Of a stretch of 22,048 nt of DNA, positions 1-6,571 are shown in pieces. Where the stretch lies: NCBI GenBank assembly GCA_958407995.1, contig CATYJU010000035.1:1-22048 (forward strand), written 5' to 3'. Numbering within the stretch: the first letter of the stretch is position 1; each line of letters begins with the position of its first letter. The translations under genes were made by a program, and so were the position numbers. The stretch is from an uncultured Collinsella sp. (lineage in GTDB: Bacteria; Actinomycetota; Coriobacteriia; Coriobacteriales; Coriobacteriaceae). Under the pieces are notes generated by a model. The model did not search any database, had not been told where the DNA came from, and worked only from the letters and a program-made list of their open reading frames with translations.

Positions 1-1
1 G

Positions 2-37
2 TGGGGGAAGGGGTGGGGAAAGGTGTTGAAAAATGGG
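2..37 (+). promoter_or_regulatory. Candidate MraZ-binding direct repeats
   Basis: TGGG-type units start at positions 2, 14, 24 (degenerate, TGTT) and 34. The last three are exactly 10 bp apart; the first gap is 12 bp. E. coli MraZ is known to bind TGGGN direct repeats with 5-nt spacers, a 10-nt period, upstream of its own gene. The array lies just upstream of and into the mraZ promoter, so autoregulation of the whole cluster is the natural inference. No binding has been shown here. Confidence 0.6.
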
Positions 38-54
38 GCGGTTCCCCATATTAT
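26..54 (+). promoter_or_regulatory. Housekeeping sigma-type promoter for the dcw cluster
   Basis: TTGAAA at 26-31 and TATTAT at 49-54 are separated by exactly 17 bp, close to the sigma-70/SigA consensus. Transcription would start near 60-62, giving a leader of about 60 nt before mraZ. This is the best promoter match in the window. The -35 element overlaps the third MraZ-type repeat and the spacer holds a palindrome, so the promoter looks tightly regulated. Confidence 0.7.
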
Positions 55-86
55 TGATGACGTCGACAGGCGGGGTGGTTCCCCGC
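33..86 (+). repeat. Two matched palindromes, in the promoter spacer and in the leader
   Basis: ATGGGG (33-38) and CCCCAT (44-49) form a perfect inverted repeat around 5 nt. GCGGGG (70-75) and CCCCGC (81-86) form a second one, also around 5 nt. The cores at 35-47 and 72-84 differ by one base (GGGG, C or T, GGTTCCCC) and are 37 bp apart. The first fills the -35/-10 spacer; the second lies about 10-25 nt into the transcript, where it could be either an operator or a short RNA hairpin. Confidence 0.6.
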
Positions 87-122
87 GTACGTGCCATCTG
101 AGTAACCGAGGGGAGGGCGCAC

Positions 123-557
123 ATGGGAATGACTGGTGCATACGAGCGCAATCTCGATGCAAAAGGTCGTCTATCCCTGCCTGCACCCCTTCGCGAGGAG
201 CTTGGAGAGCACGTTCGCGTGTTTAAAGCCCTGGATGTCGATGCTCTGTACGTGTTCTCTGCCGAGGCCTTCGATAAGTGGGTCGAAGGACTCTTCGCGG
301 GTCGTGAGGGCCACGAGGGTTTTAACCCGCGTGACATTAACGACCAGAAGCTCATGAGGGCGATCAACAAGCGCACCACGTCGATGGACGTGGACAGCGC
401 CGGTCGTATCGGTCTTTCCGAGTCTCTCCGCAAGCAGGCGAACCTCGACCGCGAGGTCACGGTTGTGGGCAACTACGACCACCTTGAGGTTTGGGATCGC
501 GCCGCGGCCGATGAGGACGATGACGATGAGGCCCTGCTGGACCTCTTCTTCTCGTAA
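123..557 (+). CDS. mraZ: Transcriptional regulator MraZ
   Basis: MraZ is an AbrB-like DNA-binding protein that forms a ring oligomer and controls the dcw cluster, normally its first gene. The 144-residue product has the two expected swapped-hairpin repeats, each with a DxxGR signature: DAKGR at residues 12-16 and DSAGR at 91-95. Length is typical. The C-terminus ends in an acidic stretch (about 130-140) that is longer than usual. The ATG at 123 is chosen because GGGAGG at 111-116 is 6 nt upstream; an in-frame ATG at 129 would match many homologues (MTGAY start) but has a poorer spacing. The repeats at 2-37 are its likely own operator. Confidence 0.96.
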   Translation: MGMTGAYERNLDAKGRLSLPAPLREELGEHVRVFKALDVDALYVFSAEAFDKWVEGLFAGREGHEGFNPRDINDQKLMRAINKRTTSMDVDSAGRIGLSESLRKQANLDREVTVVGNYDHLEVWDRAAADEDDDDEALLDLFFS

Positions 558-577
558 GGGCAAGGCACGGGTAACGG

Positions 578-1543
578 ATGGAGCGTGGGATCTTGACACA
601 AGAATATCGGCATGAACCTGTCATGCTCGGCGAAGTGCTTGAGTCGCTGCGGCTAAAGAGCGGCTCCGTTGTCTGCGATTGCACCCTTGGCGGTGCCGGC
701 CATTCGGTAAAGATGGCCGCGCAGGTGGGGGAGACGGGCCTTTTGCTCGGCGTCGATCAGGACGACATGGCCCTCGAGGCCGCTGGCGCCCGTCTGGACC
801 GCGAGGTTCCCGGCGTTCCGCACCAGCTGCTGAAGGGCAACTTCGGCGACTTGGACGAGCTGCTTTGCTCGGCCGAGGTGCCCGGGGTCGATGGCTTCCT
901 GTTCGATTTGGGCGTTTCGTCACCGCAACTCGATATCCCTGGCAGGGGCTTTTCGTATAACGAGGACGCCCCATTGGACATGCGGATGGATCCGGGTAAT
1001 AACACCTTAAACGCAGCTGAGGTCATCAACACCTATAACGAACACGACCTCGCCCGGATTCTACGCGTCTACGGCGAAGAGAAGTTCGCCTCGCAGATCG
1101 CGCGCGAGATCGTGCGCCGCCGCGAGCAAGAACCGATCGAAACCACCGGCCAATTTGTCGAGATCATCAAGGCGGGTATCCCGGCTGCCGCTCGTCGGCA
1201 TGGCGGACACCCGGCCAAGAAAAGTTTCCAGGCCATTCGCATCGAGGTCAATCACGAGCTCGATGTGCTCGAACGAGGGCTTGATGCCGCCACCAGGTGG
1301 CTCAACCCGGGCGGACGTATCTGCGTCATCTCGTATCACTCGCTCGAGGACCGTATCGTAAAGAACCACTTTAAGGAGATGAGCCAGGGGTGCACGTGTC
1401 CGCCGGAGATTCCGGTGTGCGTGTGCGGCAACGTGCCGATACTCAAGGTCATCACCCGCAAACCCTTGGTTGCCCAGCCTGATGAGGTTGAGCGCAACCC
1501 TCGGGCGAGATCAGCCAAAATCCGCGTGGCGCAGCGTCTGTAG
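578..1543 (+). CDS. rsmH: 16S rRNA (cytosine1402-N4)-methyltransferase RsmH
   Basis: RsmH (MraW) uses S-adenosylmethionine to N4-methylate C1402 in the ribosomal P site. The 321-residue product shows the SAM-binding segment CTLGGAGHS (35-43), the acidic loop GVDQDD (58-63), FDLGVSSPQLD (109-119), RGFSYNEDAPLDMRMD (123-138), GHPAKKSFQAIRIEVNHELD (210-229) and ISYHSLEDR (251-259). A cysteine cluster, CTCPPEIPVCVCG (272-284), is of the kind seen in many homologues near the C-terminus. The start is uncertain. ATG 578 has only a weak upstream purine run. TTG 593 has GGAG at 580-583 with 9-nt spacing and would give a start (MTQEYRHEPV) closer to the family norm. Confidence 0.97.
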   Translation: MERGILTQEYRHEPVMLGEVLESLRLKSGSVVCDCTLGGAGHSVKMAAQVGETGLLLGVDQDDMALEAAGARLDREVPGVPHQLLKGNFGDLDELLCSAEVPGVDGFLFDLGVSSPQLDIPGRGFSYNEDAPLDMRMDPGNNTLNAAEVINTYNEHDLARILRVYGEEKFASQIAREIVRRREQEPIETTGQFVEIIKAGIPAAARRHGGHPAKKSFQAIRIEVNHELDVLERGLDAATRWLNPGGRICVISYHSLEDRIVKNHFKEMSQGCTCPPEIPVCVCGNVPILKVITRKPLVAQPDEVERNPRARSAKIRVAQRL

Positions 1544-1633
1544 GCGCGACCGCGCGATATTGGACCTCCCGCTCGCACCATAAACGAAGCTTAAACACAC
1601 TACCAACGTACTCGGGATGGGAGGCGGCATATC

Positions 1634-2104
1634 ATGGGCTACAACACTTCAAGCGCAGCACTCGCCTATGATATGAACGCCATGCCCGCCTATCGTGAGA
1701 CGCCGCAGGCCCCCGTTGCTCCCCGTGAGCAGCGCACGCCGCGCTTTGATGTCTACACGGGCGCGGGCCGTCAGGCAAACCAGGCGGTAAGCCCGGTTTT
1801 CATGAGCGTTCTTAAAACGTTTTGCATCATTGCGGCTATCTTCATGACGATCGGCGTCGCCCGCGTGGCGCTCGCCGGCGTTACGGCCCAGGTGCTCAAC
1901 AGCAACGCCGAGCTTACCAACACGCTCGAAAAGGCGACCGATGAGAGCTCCGACCTGGAGGTCATGCATTCGGTCTATGGCGCCGACACGCGCATTCGCG
2001 ACCTTGCGGGCGCTTATGGCATGGTGGAGCCCAGCGAGAGCGTTACACTTGACTTTTCGCAGGATGCAGCCGCGGGCGCCAACGCGACCGCGACCGCTCA
2101 GTAG
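1634..2104 (+). CDS. ftsL: FtsL-like bitopic division protein
   Basis: This 156-residue protein sits where ftsL always sits, between rsmH and ftsI. It has a cytoplasmic N-terminus of about 55 residues rich in Pro, Ala and Arg. One membrane segment follows at about 57-82, then a short extracytoplasmic helix (about 83-110) that could form a coiled coil. IRDLAGAYGMVEP (121-133) resembles the conserved end of FtsL helices (a hydrophobic-LA-x-x-x-GMV-P pattern). FtsL with FtsQ/DivIB and FtsB/DivIC activates FtsWI septal synthesis. Sequence identity in this family is very low, so the call rests on position and topology. GGGAGG at 1619-1624 lies 9 nt before the ATG. The Ala/Thr-rich C-terminus has no clear function. 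No separate ftsB/divIC gene is seen in the window. Confidence 0.78.
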   Translation: MGYNTSSAALAYDMNAMPAYRETPQAPVAPREQRTPRFDVYTGAGRQANQAVSPVFMSVLKTFCIIAAIFMTIGVARVALAGVTAQVLNSNAELTNTLEKATDESSDLEVMHSVYGADTRIRDLAGAYGMVEPSESVTLDFSQDAAAGANATATAQ

Positions 2105-2121
2105 CAAGACGGTAGCTGAGT

Positions 2122-3987
2122 ATGACAAATGACTATCGCCGCGGTTCCGATGGGGGCCGCGGTTCTGGACGTCCCTCGTCGCGGGGACGTTCTGGTTATC
2201 AAGGAACGGGTCGGCAATCTTACAACGCCGGGCAGTCCCGTGGCAACGACCCGGCGTCGCGACTTCGCGGCTCGGGCGGCCCTCAAGTGCATAACAACAG
2301 GTCGCGCAAGAGTTCGTCGACCGAATGGCTCACAGGCGCGCCTCTGCCTCGCCGCAAAGCCGTCATGGGATTCATTGGGTTTGGCTTGGGCTTGGGCGTC
2401 TTTCGCCTTGCCGACTATCAAATTGTCGAAGCCGATAAACTGCGCGAGCGTGCCGATGCGCGCCGCCTGCTTGCGCAGACCCTCTATGCCAAACGCGGCA
2501 CCATCTACGACCGCAACGGTAACGTGCTAGCGTCGTCGGTCGAATGTCGCAACATCGCCGTGAACCCGCAGCTTGTCGAGGATGTTGACAAGACGGTGTC
2601 GGCGCTGGTCAAGGCAACTGGGATCGATAAAAAGACCTGCCGCAAGCTCGTCGAGTCCGATGGCACCTGGGTGTATATCAAGCGCCAGGTGGACGAAGAC
2701 GATGCTGCGGCGCTGGAGAAGAAGAACCTGCCCGGCGTGCTTTTTGAGCAGGCCATGAAGCGCGTATATCCATACGGCAATCTGGCATCGCAGGTGCTGG
2801 GTGTAGTGAATGTAGACAACGACGGCTTGACGGGTCTCGAGAAGCAATACAACAAGCTTCTGACCGGTACGAACGGTTCTCTTGTGCGCGAGCGCGCGAG
2901 GGACGGCAGCTATATCGCGGGCGGTGCCTATAAAAAGGTGGCTGCGGTCGACGGCGTTGATATCGTGACGACGCTCGACGTCAATATCCAGCGTGCGGCC
3001 GAGGATGCCCTGGCAGAGGCAGTTGAGAAGACTAAGGCCAAGAACGGCTCGGCGCTGGTCACCGATCCTACGACAGGCGAGATCTTGGCAGCCTGCTCGT
3101 ATCCGACTTACGACCAGACCGATCTGGAAAACGCCAAGACCGAGGATATGAACTTGCGCCTGGTCACCGACGCCTACGAGCCCGGCTCGGTCTTTAAGAC
3201 GCTCGTGGCGGGCGCCGGCTTCGACTTGGGCGTCGTGCGATCGAGTACGTCGTTTGAGGTGCCGGCGAGCATCAAGGTGGGTGACGATACCGTCACCGAT
3301 GCCGACAAGCGCGACTATGCCATGACCATGGATGTGCGCGAGATGATGCGCCGTTCGTCCAACGTGGGCTTTGTCCTGGTGGGGCGCAAGATCGGTGCGG
3401 ACGACTTTGCCGCCTATGTGGACAAGTGGGGCATAGGTCACAGCTCCGGTGTCGATTTTCCGGGCGAGAGCCTGGGCATCGTCAAGGAGCGTGACCAGTA
3501 TGACGGCGCCACGCTGGGATCGATGAGCTTTGGACAGGCGCTGTCCGTCTCGCCGATTGAGATCGCACGTGCCGTGGGCGGCATCGCCAACGGCGGCGTG
3601 ATGATGACCCCGCACTTCTATAAGTCCAGCAAAGGCGACGAGAAGGACTGGGGCGAAGGCGAGCGCGCGATTTCTGAGGACGCCGCATCCCAGGTGACAT
3701 CGTGCATGCAGACGGTCGTGTCCGAGGGAACGGGCGTTGGCGGCGCGGTTGACGGCTATGACGTGGCGGGTAAGACCGGTACGGCCGAACGAGCCGACGA
3801 GAACGGCGGCTACCTCAAGGAGAACTACATGTCGTCCTTTATGGGCTTTGCGCCGGCACAATCGCCCAAGGTGCTGTGCTATATCACGCTCGACGGAACG
3901 CCGAGCGGCTCAGATGCCGCTGCGGTGCCGTTCCAGTCCATTATGGCCAACGCGCTCGACGTGCTGGGTATCCCGCACACGAAGTAG
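2122..3987 (+). CDS. ftsI: Septal penicillin-binding protein FtsI (class B transpeptidase)
   Basis: FtsI cross-links septal peptidoglycan with FtsW. The 621-residue protein has a basic Gly/Ser/Arg-rich cytoplasmic tail (1-76) and a membrane segment (about 80-96). The PBP dimerisation domain includes RGTIYDRNGNVLASS (125-139), and a transpeptidase domain follows. The active-site serine is in SVFK (356-359), the SxN motif is SSN (412-414) and the KTG motif is KTGT (551-554). No C-terminal PASTA repeats are present, unlike SpoVD or the Firmicutes PBP2x type. The gene begins 17 nt after the ftsL stop with only a weak ribosome-binding sequence, suggesting translational coupling. The long tail is unusual in length but resembles actinobacterial FtsI proteins. 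Confidence 0.95.
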   Translation: MTNDYRRGSDGGRGSGRPSSRGRSGYQGTGRQSYNAGQSRGNDPASRLRGSGGPQVHNNRSRKSSSTEWLTGAPLPRRKAVMGFIGFGLGLGVFRLADYQIVEADKLRERADARRLLAQTLYAKRGTIYDRNGNVLASSVECRNIAVNPQLVEDVDKTVSALVKATGIDKKTCRKLVESDGTWVYIKRQVDEDDAAALEKKNLPGVLFEQAMKRVYPYGNLASQVLGVVNVDNDGLTGLEKQYNKLLTGTNGSLVRERARDGSYIAGGAYKKVAAVDGVDIVTTLDVNIQRAAEDALAEAVEKTKAKNGSALVTDPTTGEILAACSYPTYDQTDLENAKTEDMNLRLVTDAYEPGSVFKTLVAGAGFDLGVVRSSTSFEVPASIKVGDDTVTDADKRDYAMTMDVREMMRRSSNVGFVLVGRKIGADDFAAYVDKWGIGHSSGVDFPGESLGIVKERDQYDGATLGSMSFGQALSVSPIEIARAVGGIANGGVMMTPHFYKSSKGDEKDWGEGERAISEDAASQVTSCMQTVVSEGTGVGGAVDGYDVAGKTGTAERADENGGYLKENYMSSFMGFAPAQSPKVLCYITLDGTPSGSDAAAVPFQSIMANALDVLGIPHTK

Positions 3988-4114
3988 GGGGTTACAATCT
4001 TTGGGGCGTGGTTTGTTGTCCCATATGAGGGGTGTTCACATGCCCTGCACCACGCATGCGCGGCGCTGGGATACAATACGCCGATAGCATTATTAGGTTT
4101 ACAGGGGAGCTGCA
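3988..4114 (+). promoter_or_regulatory. ftsI-murF gap at the usual murE position; possible internal promoter
   Basis: No gene fits in these 127 bp, where murE is normally found. A 10-mer with one mismatch is repeated: GGGTTACAAT at 3989-3998 and GGGATACAAT at 4068-4077. TACAAT at 4072-4077 is a fair -10 element 38 nt before murF, but no good -35 lies at 16-18 bp. GCGTGGT (4006-4012) and ACCACGC (4049-4055) are perfect inverted arms around 36 nt and could form a leader hairpin. The function is uncertain. Confidence 0.3.
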
Positions 4115-5539
4115 ATGATAGAGATCGCCGTCAACAACCTCGCGGCCGCAACAGGGGCCCGAACCGTGACGGGAGAAGCCGATCGGGTATGCCGCGGGTG
4201 CGTTATCGACTCGCGCCAGGTCGAGGAAGGGACGATTTTCGTCGCCTTTCCCGGTGAAAACGTCGACGGCAATGATTTTGCTTCCCGTGCCGTCCAGTCG
4301 GGCGCCGGCGCCGTCGTGATGACGCGTGAGCCCGAGGCCGAGCTGGTCTCGCTGGCGCAGGACAAGGGCTGTGCCATCTTGCTGACCGATGATCCCGAGG
4401 AGTTTCTGCTGCGTTTGGCGCACACGTACCGTCTGGAGCTTGGCTGCCTGGTCGTTGGTATTACCGGTTCTATCGGCAAGACGACGACCAAGGACGTGCT
4501 CGCCGCCGTGCTCGCCAAGCGCTATCGTGTCTGGGCCACCAAGGGCAATTTCAATAACCTGATCGGCATGCCGCTCACGGTGCTTTCCGCTCCGGCCGAT
4601 ACCGAGGTCCTGGTGCTCGAGATGGGCATGAACCATTTCCACGAGATCGAGCGCCTGTCCCAGTCCGCCAATCCCAACCTTGCCATCGTGAGCAAGATTG
4701 GTACCTCTCATATCGGCATTTTGGGTAGCCGCGAGAACATCGCCCGCGCTAAGGCCGAGATTGTCCAGGGTATGTGCGCCGCCGGCGACTTCTTGCCGCT
4801 GCTGGTTTTGGGCGGCGAGGACGACTTTACGCCGTTCATTCGCGATACGTTCGCCCAGCCTGCTGGTATCGACGTGATGCTGGCCGGCGTCTCGGACGAT
4901 GATGAGGTCCGTGCCCGCGACGTTCGAGTTGATGACGAGGGCCGTCCGGTCTTTACGCTCGATTTTGGTCAGGGCGAGACAATCGATACCATGCTTGCCA
5001 TCCCCGGCGTGCAGTCCGTCCCAAATGCCGTTAAGGCCGCCGCGGTTGCCTATCGCCTGGGCGTGACGCCCGAGCAGATCGATGCTGCCTTTAGGGGCCT
5101 CACGATTACCGGTCATCGCCAGGAGATCAAGCGCGCCAAGAGCGGTGCCCGCGTCATCGACGATTCCTATAACGCCAGCGCCGAATCCATGGCTGCTGGC
5201 CTCGATCTACTGTGCTCGCTTTCGTGCACGGGGTCTCGCATGGCGATCTTGGGCGAGATGGGCGAGATGGGCGATGAGGCCCCTCGCATGCATGAACTCG
5301 TGGGCGCCTATGCCGCCGCCAAGAAGCTCGACATGCTGGCGTGCGTGGGTGGTGAGCTGGCCCAGCTTATGGCCGATGCCGCGCGCATGATGGGCATGGA
5401 CGAGGACCGCATCCAGGTGTTCTCCGATTATCAGCAGGTGCTCGACCGCATGGGCGGCGCGCTTGAAAAACATGATGTTGTACTGGTCAAGGGTTCCCGC
5501 TTTGTTGAGCTCGACCGCTTTGTGGAAGGTGTGTGCTAG
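4115..5539 (+). CDS. murF: UDP-MurNAc-tripeptide:D-Ala-D-Ala ligase MurF
   Basis: MurF is the ATP-dependent cytoplasmic ligase that adds D-Ala-D-Ala to the UDP-MurNAc-tripeptide. The 474-residue protein has the MurF-type nucleotide loop GSIGKTTTKD (118-127), TKGNFNNLIGMPLTVL (142-157), the acidic LEMGMNHFHEI segment (168-178), TGHRQE (332-337) and DDSYNASAESM (349-359). These features favour MurF over MurE. One deviation: the conserved HNxxN segment of Mur ligases reads PGVQSVPNA (297-305), so the usual His-Asn is replaced by Gln-Ser while the second Asn is kept. AGGGGAG at 4103-4109 is 5 nt before the ATG. It lies 3 nt before mraY, in the same operon. Its partner murE is missing here. Confidence 0.94.
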   Translation: MIEIAVNNLAAATGARTVTGEADRVCRGCVIDSRQVEEGTIFVAFPGENVDGNDFASRAVQSGAGAVVMTREPEAELVSLAQDKGCAILLTDDPEEFLLRLAHTYRLELGCLVVGITGSIGKTTTKDVLAAVLAKRYRVWATKGNFNNLIGMPLTVLSAPADTEVLVLEMGMNHFHEIERLSQSANPNLAIVSKIGTSHIGILGSRENIARAKAEIVQGMCAAGDFLPLLVLGGEDDFTPFIRDTFAQPAGIDVMLAGVSDDDEVRARDVRVDDEGRPVFTLDFGQGETIDTMLAIPGVQSVPNAVKAAAVAYRLGVTPEQIDAAFRGLTITGHRQEIKRAKSGARVIDDSYNASAESMAAGLDLLCSLSCTGSRMAILGEMGEMGDEAPRMHELVGAYAAAKKLDMLACVGGELAQLMADAARMMGMDEDRIQVFSDYQQVLDRMGGALEKHDVVLVKGSRFVELDRFVEGVC

Positions 5540-5542
5540 CCC

Positions 5543-6562
5543 ATGTTCGGCAATCCCTCGTATCCAACGTATCAGGCTTTTTTGGGGCTTGGCATCGCCG
5601 CTGCCATTGCGCTGCTGCTCATGCCGTGGTGGATCAAGCTGCTCAAGGTCGAGGGTATCGGCCAGCAGGTTCGTGCCGACGGCCCCAAGCGTCATTTGGT
5701 TAAGCAGGGAACGCCCACCATGGGTGGTGTTGTCATCCTCGTCGCGATCTCGCTGACCTGCCTGCTGATGGGCAAGCTCACCACCGAGCTCGTGCTCGTG
5801 CTGCTCGCCACGCTGGCGACCGGCGTGCTGGGCCTGATCGACGACCTGACCTCCGTTACGCATGGGCGCTCGCTCGGTCTGACGCCTCATGCCAAGATGA
5901 TCGGCCTAACCATTATCTGTGTCACCTTTACGGTACTTGCCGTCAACTGGTGCGGCGTCGCCCCCGAGATTCGTTTTCCCGGCGGCCTGACGATTGACCT
6001 CGGTGTTCTTTCGACCACCATCTGCGGCCTTTCGTTCCCGTGGCTCTACATTGTCTTTTGCTGGCTGATGATCGCCGGTCTTTCTAATGCCGTGAACCTG
6101 ACCGATGGCCTTGACGGTCTTGCTGGTGGCACCTCCATGATTGCCATGCTCGCCATGGCTGCCATGGCGTTTTTGCACGGAGACGTGAACCTGTCCATCT
6201 TCTGCACCGCGTGTGCCGGTGCCTGCTTGGGCTTTCTGTGGTTCAACTGCTATCCGGCGAGCATCTTTATGGGCGATACCGGCTCGCTTGCCCTGGGCGC
6301 CGCGTTTGCCTGCACGTCCATCATGACCAACACCGAGGTCGTCTCCCTCATCATCGGCGGCCTGTTTATCGTTGAGACCCTGTCGGTAATGATTCAGGTT
6401 GTCTACTTCCACTTTACGCACAAGCGCGTCTTCCTTATGGCGCCCATCCATCATCATTTCGAAAAGAAGGGCTGGGCCGAGACCAAGGTCGTCATCCGTT
6501 TTTGGATTATCGCTGCGGCCTTTGGTGCCGTTGGCCTTGCTTTGTTCTTCCAGTTGGGATAG
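5543..6562 (+). CDS. mraY: Phospho-MurNAc-pentapeptide transferase MraY
   Basis: MraY moves phospho-MurNAc-pentapeptide from UDP onto undecaprenyl phosphate, giving lipid I. The 339-residue membrane protein has about ten hydrophobic segments and clear family motifs: KRHLVKQGTPTMGG (49-62), IDD (99-101), SNAVNLTDGLDGLAGG (181-196), FMGDTGSLALG (242-252) and the cytoplasmic APIHHHFEKKGW (300-311). The loop after the catalytic Asp pair reads DDLTSVTHGRSLGL. The lysine normally found four residues after the first Asp is Ser104, and the next basic positions are His107 and Gly108. The rest of the active site is intact, so an active enzyme is still likely. It starts 3 nt after the murF stop and ends 9 nt before murD. 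Confidence 0.96.
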   Translation: MFGNPSYPTYQAFLGLGIAAAIALLLMPWWIKLLKVEGIGQQVRADGPKRHLVKQGTPTMGGVVILVAISLTCLLMGKLTTELVLVLLATLATGVLGLIDDLTSVTHGRSLGLTPHAKMIGLTIICVTFTVLAVNWCGVAPEIRFPGGLTIDLGVLSTTICGLSFPWLYIVFCWLMIAGLSNAVNLTDGLDGLAGGTSMIAMLAMAAMAFLHGDVNLSIFCTACAGACLGFLWFNCYPASIFMGDTGSLALGAAFACTSIMTNTEVVSLIIGGLFIVETLSVMIQVVYFHFTHKRVFLMAPIHHHFEKKGWAETKVVIRFWIIAAAFGAVGLALFFQLG

Positions 6563-6571
6563 TGGTCTTTC

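Noticed and set aside
1544..1633. Promoter in the 90-bp rsmH-ftsL gap
   Set aside because: TTGGAC (1560-1565) and CATAAA (1579-1584) are only 13 bp apart; no acceptable pair was found.
2527..3861. Long open frame on the minus strand inside ftsI (about 444 codons)
   Set aside because: It lies antisense to a gene with full catalytic motifs, has biased His/Arg-rich composition, matches no family I know and lacks a ribosome site. GC-rich codon bias produces such frames.
4115..5539. Possibility that this ligase is MurE or a MurE-MurF hybrid replacing the missing murE
   Set aside because: TKGNFNNLIGMPLT, GKTTTKD and DDSYNASAESM are MurF features, and the length fits one MurF; no MurE specificity motif is visible.
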